From NCBI GenBank assembly GCA_023299945.1, contig JALZVZ010000016.1:1-11484 (forward strand): a stretch of DNA of 11,484 bases. Direction: 5' to 3'. Of the stretch, positions 5,852 through 11,484 are shown piece after piece (the stretch's first letter is position 1; the number at the start of each line of letters is the position of its first letter). This DNA is from Altererythrobacter sp. Lineage in GTDB: Bacteria > Pseudomonadota > Alphaproteobacteria > Sphingomonadales > Sphingomonadaceae. The translations under genes were made by a program, and so were the position numbers. Under the pieces are notes generated by a model, which made no database searches, was not told the origin of the DNA, and saw nothing but the letters and a program-made list of their open reading frames with translations.

Positions 5852-8617
5852 CTATGCATCTTCCAATTCGCGTTGGCGCTGGTCACTTGCCGCCTCAATC
5901 AATGCCTTGCGGATTTCATCAAGTCGGGGCTGCGCGATCACTTTATCGCCCATCAAATCAGTTACATAAAACGTATCGGCTGCGCGTTCGCCATAGGCGG
6001 AAATTTGCGCTGAATGCACGACCAGATTGCCCTCAAACAATGCATAGGCCAACCGGTTAAGCAGGGCGGGCCGGTCGCGCGCATTGACTTCGATCACGGT
6101 AAAGCGATTGGAGGCTTTATTGTCGAAGTTTACACGCGGTGCGACTTTGAACGTGCCTGCACGGTGACGGGCCAGCGGTCGCTGCGCCAGTTTGGGCACA
6201 AGCGCCACACGATTGGCGAGTGCATCTGCGATGCTGGTCTTTAGCCGCTCTAGCTGGCCTTCTTCATGAAACGGTTGTCCCAAGGGGTCTTGGACGAGGA
6301 AATTATCAACGGCATAACCGTCTTGCGTGGTGTGAATGCGCGCATCGATAATATTCGCGCCCGCCAAATGAATGCCGCCCGCGATGCGGTAAAACAGGCC
6401 GGGGTGATCGGATGCAATCACGCTGACTAAGGTCGCTCCGCGCGCCTCATAATATTCGCATTGGATCGAGAGGTTTTCGTCGCTGGATTGTGAGCTGGCA
6501 AAATGCCTCAGATTACGGGCGATGACATCATCGGGTTCGGCGATCCAATAGGCCTCGCCAAACTGCTCACCCATTTGTTCAACCAGCTCGGATTGATCGC
6601 CAAGCAAGGTTGCTACCTGCTGTTTTTGTGCGGCGACACGCTGGGTGCGGCCATGGCGCATATGGCCCAGCCGCATGCGTTCTTGGGCTGCATCAAACAG
6701 ATCGCCCAGCAACTGACCCTTCCAGCTGTTCCAAGTGCCCGGGCCAACAGCGCGAATATCTACGCAGGTCAGGATCAGTAGCTGGCGTAGCCCTTCCACG
6801 CTTTGCACCTCTGCGACGAAATCCTCGATCGTTTTGGGATCGGTGAGGTCGCGTTTGAACGCGGTGCGGGTCATCAGCAAATGCTGTTCCACTAGCCATG
6901 ACACCAGCTGTGTTTCGTTAGGATCAAGGCCAAAGCGTGGGCATAATTCCAGCGCCACTTCTGCGCCCAGAACTGAGTGATCGCCGCCGCGCCCCTTGGC
7001 AATATCATGCAGCAATACCGCGACATAGGCGACCCGGCGCGAGGCCAGTTTGGGTATCAGACGAGTGCAGCGCGGATGCTCAGCCTTGAGCGCACCTTTC
7101 TCAATTTTGTTGAGCAGGCCAATCGCGCGAATAGTGTGCTCATCAACGGTATAATGATGATACATGTCGAATTGCATTTGCGCATTCACTCGGCCAAAAT
7201 CGGGCACAAACTTGCCGAAGACACCGGCTTCATTCATCCAACGCAGCGCCGTTTCCGGATCGTTTTTGCCGCAAAGCAAATCAAGGAATATCGCATTGGC
7301 ACGCTTGTCGCGGCGGATGGCGCCTTTGATGAGCTTATTGTCGAGGGCCGCGCGGCGCATCGTCTCTGGGTGGATTTCTAGGCTATTCGCCTCTGCCAGT
7401 TGGAATACCTCGATTAGGCGCACGGGATCTTGCTTGAACCAATCTTTCGTAGGCGCAGCGATCTTCCCGCCGAAAACCTGATAGCCTTTAAGATCGCGCG
7501 GCTTTTGCTTCCACCCTGCAAAAAAGCCGGAGCGCGCGCGTTTCTTATCGGTCTCAGCGTCCATATGCGACAAGAATACGCCGGTCAGGCTGCCCACGCG
7601 CTTGGCCTGAAGGAAGTAGAATTGCATGAAGCGTTCGACCGCGCTTTTCCCGGGTCGATCAGCGAAATTCATGCGCTCCGCCACTTGGCGCTGAAGGTCA
7701 AACGTTAGGCGGTCTTCGGCACGGTCGGTGAGGATGTGCAAATGGCAACGCACGGCCAGCAAGAACCCTTCAGCGCGGCGGAAACTGCGATATTCGCTTT
7801 TGGTAAAAAGGCCGAAATCCACCAGCTCGCGGGCGCTGCGGGCTTGGTGTATATATTTGCCGATCCAATAGAGTGTTTGCAGATCGCGCAGGCCGCCTTT
7901 GCCCTCTTTGACATTGGGTTCCACAACATAGCGGCTATCGCCCATGCGCTTGTGACGATCATTGCGTTCCTGCAATTTCTCCTTGAGGAAATTACGCTCT
8001 GAGCCTTTTACGATTTCATTCCAGAAGCGCGCAGCCACCTCGTCATAAAGCGCCTGATCGCCCCAGATAAAGCGCGATTCCAATTGCGCGGTACGGATGG
8101 TCAAATCCTCGCGCGCCATTTTCAGCGTATCATCAATAGTGCGGCTGGAATGGCCGACCTTTAGGCCCAAATCCCATAGGATGTAGAGCATCGCCTCGAT
8201 CACTTGTTCGCACCACGGAGCGCGCTTCATCGGCGTGATAAAGGCAATATCGACATCGGAATGCGGCGCCATTTCTGCGCGGCCATAGCCGCCAACCGCA
8301 ACCAAAGTCAGGCGTTCAGCAGCCGTACGATTGGCAATCGGATAGACATAGCCCACGATATAGTCATGGATCAGCCGCAGCAATTGATCGACCAGAAACG
8401 CTTGGCCGCCCGTGCATTCATGCCCAGCAGAAGGCTTTTCCTCTAGCCGCCGTGCAATTTCTGCTCGCCCGTCACCCAGCGCCGCCTTCAGCAGCTCAAC
8501 AATAGGCTGGCGCGCGTCCTCTCCCTGTTCTTTGGCAAGCGCTGAAATAGCCTCAGCCAGAGCGCGCCGATTGATGATCTCGCGTTGATTGGGGATGCGG
8601 GTGCTGGATAAGGACAT
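5852..8617 (-). CDS. glnD: [Protein-PII] uridylyltransferase / uridylyl-removing enzyme GlnD
   Basis: GlnD senses glutamine and adds or removes UMP on PII proteins, controlling nitrogen assimilation; it acts in the cytosol. The 921-residue protein shows all four parts. The nucleotidyltransferase core has GGYGRAEMAPHSDVDIAF from about residue 109, with the GG and D-x-D metal ligands intact. The linker signature EGKGGLRDLQTLYWIGKYI follows. The HD hydrolase domain has LLHDIAKGRGGDHS at about 535-548. Two ACT domains (about 727-800 and 837-910) carry SDHPGLFYRIAGGI and ARDRPALLNRLAYALF. Both transferase and removal activities should therefore be retained. The frame opens at 8725, but the start at 8617 is preferred: it gives a normal N-terminus and avoids a 94-nt overlap with the ligase. 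It follows the ligase stop by 14 nt, with no strong Shine-Dalgarno of its own beyond GGAG 16 nt away, which suggests operon expression and perhaps translational coupling. Confidence 0.96.
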   Translation of the reverse strand: MSLSSTRIPNQREIINRRALAEAISALAKEQGEDARQPIVELLKAALGDGRAEIARRLEEKPSAGHECTGGQAFLVDQLLRLIHDYIVGYVYPIANRTAAERLTLVAVGGYGRAEMAPHSDVDIAFITPMKRAPWCEQVIEAMLYILWDLGLKVGHSSRTIDDTLKMAREDLTIRTAQLESRFIWGDQALYDEVAARFWNEIVKGSERNFLKEKLQERNDRHKRMGDSRYVVEPNVKEGKGGLRDLQTLYWIGKYIHQARSARELVDFGLFTKSEYRSFRRAEGFLLAVRCHLHILTDRAEDRLTFDLQRQVAERMNFADRPGKSAVERFMQFYFLQAKRVGSLTGVFLSHMDAETDKKRARSGFFAGWKQKPRDLKGYQVFGGKIAAPTKDWFKQDPVRLIEVFQLAEANSLEIHPETMRRAALDNKLIKGAIRRDKRANAIFLDLLCGKNDPETALRWMNEAGVFGKFVPDFGRVNAQMQFDMYHHYTVDEHTIRAIGLLNKIEKGALKAEHPRCTRLIPKLASRRVAYVAVLLHDIAKGRGGDHSVLGAEVALELCPRFGLDPNETQLVSWLVEQHLLMTRTAFKRDLTDPKTIEDFVAEVQSVEGLRQLLILTCVDIRAVGPGTWNSWKGQLLGDLFDAAQERMRLGHMRHGRTQRVAAQKQQVATLLGDQSELVEQMGEQFGEAYWIAEPDDVIARNLRHFASSQSSDENLSIQCEYYEARGATLVSVIASDHPGLFYRIAGGIHLAGANIIDARIHTTQDGYAVDNFLVQDPLGQPFHEEGQLERLKTSIADALANRVALVPKLAQRPLARHRAGTFKVAPRVNFDNKASNRFTVIEVNARDRPALLNRLAYALFEGNLVVHSAQISAYGERAADTFYVTDLMGDKVIAQPRLDEIRKALIEAASDQRQRELEDA

Positions 8618-8631
8618 GGGGTTCTTCGCTT

Positions 8632-10344
8632 CTACTCCAGCAAATCGCCTGCGAACATGGTTTTCACCGTGCGCTTGTCGACTTTCATTGTGCCAAGACG
8701 CGGCAAGGATTTGTCGGATTCCCAAATCAGCGACACTTGCGGAATTTTGAAAGGAGCAATGCGTTCCAGCAAGAATGCATGCAATTCATCCGCCGTCAGT
8801 GACTGGTCAGGCTTGGTCAAAAACACGGCTGCTGGAACCTCGCCAAAGCGTTCGTCAGGGACGCCAAATACGGAACATTCCGCCACCGCTTCATGCGCAT
8901 AAATGGCATCTTCAACTTCGATGCAGGTGATGTTCTCCCCGCCGCGAATGATGATGTCTTTTTTGCGGTCAACAATGAAGAGATAACCTTCAGGGTCGAG
9001 ATAACCCAGATCACCGGTGCGGAACCAGCCATCATCGGTGAAGGCGTCTTGCGTCGCCGTTTCGTTTTTCCAATAGCCTTTGAAATTGGCAGCCGAGCGA
9101 ATGCAGACCTCTTCCACTTCGCCTTGCGGCTTTGGCTTGCCGTCATTGCCGATAATGGCCAGTTCGACCATTGGTTTGCTGGCCGTGCCGGTTGAGCCTG
9201 GCTTAGCGATGTAGTTTTCATTCACATTGCCGCAGCCAACCGCGTTTGTTTCTGTCAGGCCATAGCCCAGCAGCGGAAAGCCGCCAGGAAAAGCCTCTTT
9301 GATTTTGGTCACATGTTCAACCGGACGCGGCGCGCCGCCAGCGGCAAAGCTTTTGCAGCTTGAGGTGTCGAATGAGGCCAGATCAGGGTGATTGGCGATC
9401 TCAAAACTCATCAAAGGAACGCCAACGAAATAGGTCACTTTTTCCGCTTCGATCAGACGCAATGCTTCGCCTGCATCCCAGCGCGGCATCATCACCAGCT
9501 TACGCGCAATGGCGAAAGATTGGAGGAATAAAGGCACTTCGCCGGTGACGTGAAACAAGGGTACAGCGACCAGCGCGCATGGCTGCGCGCTCATATCTTC
9601 GCCGCGGCTTTCCAGCAGAACCTTGGCCATGGCGCTTTGCGCGACATAGCTCATCGTGCCCGTTATTACGCCGCGGTGATCGGAATAGGCCGCCTTGGAT
9701 TTGCCAGTTGAGCCTGAGGTGTAGAGGATAGTTGCCAGATCATCTGGGCCAAGCTGACCCAGCATTGCCATGGCCGTCATGCCGGGGTTTTCTTCTGTAT
9801 GCCACATCGACGCCAGTCCAGCAGCAGGCGAGCAATCATGTTCGATCATCACAAGCTTGGCGCCGTGCTTATGTCCTTCTAGGCGTTTGGCGCGGCCGGC
9901 ATCGGCCAGAACCAGATCGCATTCAGCCAGGTCAATCCCGTAGGCCAGCTCGTCACCAGACCAGAAACCATTGAGCAAAGTCGCGCAGCCGCCCGACATA
10001 ATAATGCCCATATACGCGACGATCCAATTGGTGGAATTGCGCGCCGCAATGCCAATACGGTCGCCCTTTTTCACGCCGTGAATATGGGTGAGGCCGGCGG
10101 CGACATGCAGTGCGGCCTGATAGGTCTCACCAAAGGTGAGGCGGATGTCGCCATCAACCAGAAATTCTACATCTGCATGCTCATTGCAGAAATGCGCGAA
10201 ATAATGCGCCAGACTTGGCGGGGCAGATTTGAAAACCGGTACGGAATATCCGTCCATCTCCAGTGCCTCTGTTTCAAATGGTTGGCCCGGTTGGACAAGC
10301 TGACCAACGATTTTTTCCAGTGCAACATCGAGCTCTGTGAGCAT
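8632..10344 (-). CDS. AMP-forming acyl-CoA ligase (class I adenylate-forming enzyme)
   Basis: This 570-residue enzyme of the ANL superfamily would activate a carboxylic acid with ATP to an acyl-adenylate and transfer it to CoA; the fatty acyl-CoA synthetase group is the closest match by eye. The P-loop-like A3 motif YTSGSTGKSK is at about 206-215. GYGLTETNAVG is the A5 block. WFRTGDLG (A7, around 442) and DRKKDIIIRGGENI (A8) are intact and followed by IEVEDAIYAHEAV. The C-terminal catalytic lysine region reads PRLGTMKVDKR with Lys554, where the family usually has PRxxxGK; the Gly is Met here. Chain-length preference cannot be read. AGGAG lies 10 nt before the ATG. The gene is divergent from lgt and directly precedes glnD. 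There are no membrane segments or signal peptide, so it is cytosolic. Confidence 0.9.
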   Translation of the reverse strand: MLTELDVALEKIVGQLVQPGQPFETEALEMDGYSVPVFKSAPPSLAHYFAHFCNEHADVEFLVDGDIRLTFGETYQAALHVAAGLTHIHGVKKGDRIGIAARNSTNWIVAYMGIIMSGGCATLLNGFWSGDELAYGIDLAECDLVLADAGRAKRLEGHKHGAKLVMIEHDCSPAAGLASMWHTEENPGMTAMAMLGQLGPDDLATILYTSGSTGKSKAAYSDHRGVITGTMSYVAQSAMAKVLLESRGEDMSAQPCALVAVPLFHVTGEVPLFLQSFAIARKLVMMPRWDAGEALRLIEAEKVTYFVGVPLMSFEIANHPDLASFDTSSCKSFAAGGAPRPVEHVTKIKEAFPGGFPLLGYGLTETNAVGCGNVNENYIAKPGSTGTASKPMVELAIIGNDGKPKPQGEVEEVCIRSAANFKGYWKNETATQDAFTDDGWFRTGDLGYLDPEGYLFIVDRKKDIIIRGGENITCIEVEDAIYAHEAVAECSVFGVPDERFGEVPAAVFLTKPDQSLTADELHAFLLERIAPFKIPQVSLIWESDKSLPRLGTMKVDKRTVKTMFAGDLLE

Positions 10345-10380
10345 GCGTATTTAACTCCTCTCTCAAGTCCGGTGACATGG

Positions 10381-10404
10381 GTTTGCAGCCAGTTTGCTGC
10401 AAAC
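10381..10404. repeat. 9-bp perfect inverted repeat, probable operator
   Basis: GTTTGCAGC (10381-10389) and GCTGCAAAC (10396-10404) are perfect 9-bp arms with a 6-nt spacer. Inside it, AGTTTGC-T-GCAAACT (10391-10405) forms a second perfect palindrome. GTTTGC thus occurs at 10381 and 10392, 11 nt apart, with its complement at 10399. The block lies between the divergent ligase and lgt genes, immediately downstream of a TATATT -10-like hexamer of the ligase, as a repressor operator would. Confidence 0.65.
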
Positions 10405-10409
10405 TTGTC

Positions 10410-10424
10410 TCCGCCAAATATAAG
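10410..10424. promoter_or_regulatory. Overlapping -10-like elements of ligase and lgt
   Basis: The AT-rich segment AAATATAAG gives TATATT on the minus strand (10417-10422) and TATAAG on the plus strand (10419-10424). The minus start point would fall near 10410 (66-nt leader to the ligase ATG) and the plus start point near 10431 (85-nt leader to lgt). Neither has a clear -35 at 16-18 nt, so sigma recognition is uncertain. Confidence 0.35.
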
Positions 10425-10515
10425 CGCAGGCTTTCCCCACTAGCCATGCTGTGCCAAAAGCCGATCGCAACTTGCGTCAAGAGACCGGCGCGCCAACTAT
10501 TAGGGACTTTGCATC

Positions 10516-11427
10516 TTGCTGTCACTACTTGCTTTAACGGCATCTGCCGACCCAATTATGTGGGCGGATTTGGGCCTAAAATCCTACCTGTTTGAAATTG
10601 GTTCATTTCAGCTGCGCTACTATTCACTGGCCTATTTGATCGGGGTGATTTTTGCCTATTGGCATCTATCAAAGATGATCAAATCGCCCGGTGCACCGAT
10701 GGCCCAGCGCCACGCCGATGATCTGTTTTTCTATTGCACATTGGGCGTGATCCTTGGCGGGCGGCTTGGCTATGCAGCGTTTTACACCGGCGGTGATACC
10801 GGCAAAGACAGCCTGTTCACCAGCTTTGAGGGGGACGGTTTTGTCAGCTGGGAATTGCTCCGCCTTTGGGATGGCGGCATGAGCTTCCATGGCGGCGTTT
10901 TGGGCGTGCTTCTGGCGATTTTCTTCGTGTCGCGTTCCGGCGGGCAAGGCGGCAAGCTCTCCTTCTTGCGGGTTTGCGATTACATTGCAGTCAATGTTCC
11001 GATGGGCATGCTCTTGGGGCGGCTGGCGAATTTCACCAATGGCGAGCTGTGGGGCCGCGCGAGCGATGTGTCATGGGCGATGGTTTTCCCCGGCGGCGGT
11101 GATATCGCGCGTCATCCCAGCCAGCTATACCAAGCGGGCCTTGAGGGGCTCGCGCTGCTGATTGTACTTATGTGGATGTTCTGGCGCACAAAAGCGCGTT
11201 ATCGGCCCGGTCTGCTGGTGGGTGTGTTCACCATCGGTATGGCAGCGGCACGTTTCTTCAATGAATTTTTCCGAGAGCCCGATGCGCATTTGGCCAATCG
11301 CGTGGTCGAAACCGGCCTGTCCCAAGGGCAATGGCTGACGATCCCGATGTTCTTTGTTGGCCTTTTCGTCATCATCTATGCGCTCACCCGCAAGGATGAA
11401 GCGGTGGCAAGCAGGGCGCCAGAATAA
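10516..11427 (+). CDS. lgt: Phosphatidylglycerol--prolipoprotein diacylglyceryl transferase Lgt
   Basis: Lgt is the inner-membrane enzyme that transfers diacylglycerol from phosphatidylglycerol to the lipobox cysteine of prolipoproteins, the first step of lipoprotein maturation. The 303-residue product has multiple hydrophobic segments and the family motifs: FQLRYYSLAYL, DGGMSFHGGVLG with His125, GRLANFTNGELWGR (168-181), RHPSQLYQAGLEG and ARFFNEFFREPDA with Arg253. The reading frame is bounded upstream by a TAG at 10501. The first start is TTG at 10516, with AGGGA 9 nt before it. The only early ATG, at 10558, would remove the first 14 residues (LSLLALTASADPI region) and lacks a good ribosome site. 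I choose TTG, but 10558 is not excluded. It is followed after 5 nt by the next gene, so the two probably share a transcript. Confidence 0.95.
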   Translation: MLSLLALTASADPIMWADLGLKSYLFEIGSFQLRYYSLAYLIGVIFAYWHLSKMIKSPGAPMAQRHADDLFFYCTLGVILGGRLGYAAFYTGGDTGKDSLFTSFEGDGFVSWELLRLWDGGMSFHGGVLGVLLAIFFVSRSGGQGGKLSFLRVCDYIAVNVPMGMLLGRLANFTNGELWGRASDVSWAMVFPGGGDIARHPSQLYQAGLEGLALLIVLMWMFWRTKARYRPGLLVGVFTIGMAAARFFNEFFREPDAHLANRVVETGLSQGQWLTIPMFFVGLFVIIYALTRKDEAVASRAPE

Positions 11428-11432
11428 GAGGC

Positions 11433-11484
11433 ATGAGTGAGAAGGCGCGCGATCTAGCTGCCGGTTTTCGCCGTCTTATCCGCG
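11433..11484 (+). CDS. Start of a downstream gene, possibly SAM-dependent methyltransferase (partial)
   Basis: An ATG 5 nt after the lgt stop opens a frame that runs to the window edge and begins MSEKARDLAAGFRRLIR. Seventeen codons are too few for a sequence-based family call. In many alphaproteobacteria the gene after lgt is a MidA/NDUFAF7-type class I SAM-dependent methyltransferase, and the FRRLIR start is compatible with that. This is inference from gene order. A purine-rich AAGAGG lies almost directly against the ATG, so the exact start is uncertain. Confidence 0.45.
   Translation, partial: MSEKARDLAAGFRRLIR

Noticed and set aside
8618..8725. A 36-codon N-terminal extension of glnD
   Set aside because: It overlaps the conserved C-terminus of the ligase in another frame and adds sequence that GlnD proteins do not usually have.
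1..11484. A defence, mobile or other novel multi-gene system
   Set aside because: All sizeable genes belong to known core families; no transposase, integrase, toxin-antitoxin pair, repeat array or cluster of unknown genes is present.

Overview
This is an ordinary chromosomal stretch from an alphaproteobacterium, most likely a member of the Sphingomonadales (Erythrobacteraceae or Sphingomonadaceae type). The basis is the protein character: a short four-TM FtsK, a long 'orphan' TonB-dependent receptor typical of sphingomonads, an alphaproteobacterial GlnD, and an Lgt that starts with an extra hydrophobic, Ala-rich N-terminus. This placement rests on recognition of families, not on a search. I see no mobile element, CRISPR array, tRNA or rRNA.

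Layout. Positions 1-2033 (minus) hold the N-terminal and motor part of the DNA translocase FtsK; its 3' end lies outside the window. Upstream of it on the same strand is a small ThiE/TenI-fold protein (2116-2655). It is divergent from the PLP-binding protein YggS/PLPHP (2678-3343, plus), with only 22 nt between the two starts. A GC-rich hairpin flanked by A and T runs (3374-3401) separates YggS from the convergent TonB-dependent receptor (3426-5717, minus). A 134-nt regulatory gap (5718-5851) with two dyads precedes the receptor gene. Then come glnD (5852-8617, minus) and an acyl-CoA ligase-like AMP-forming enzyme (8632-10344, minus). These two are 14 nt apart and probably co-transcribed, ligase first. 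A 171-nt divergent intergenic region (10345-10515) carries a strong inverted repeat and separates the ligase from lgt (10516-11427, plus). The first 17 codons of a further plus-strand gene begin at 11433.

The genes do not form one pathway. They cover chromosome segregation at division (FtsK), PLP homeostasis (YggS), outer-membrane nutrient uptake (TonB-dependent receptor), nitrogen signalling (GlnD), fatty or carboxylic acid activation (ligase) and lipoprotein maturation (Lgt). The items most worth a second look are regulatory: the dyad at the ligase/lgt promoter region, the dyads in front of the receptor gene, and the possible shared palindromic -10 of two leaderless divergent promoters at thiE-like/yggS. 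At the protein level they are a dockerin-like calcium loop in the receptor, a ThiE-fold protein lacking expected catalytic residues, and an altered C-terminal lysine motif in the ligase. I did not find a convincing undescribed multi-gene system here.
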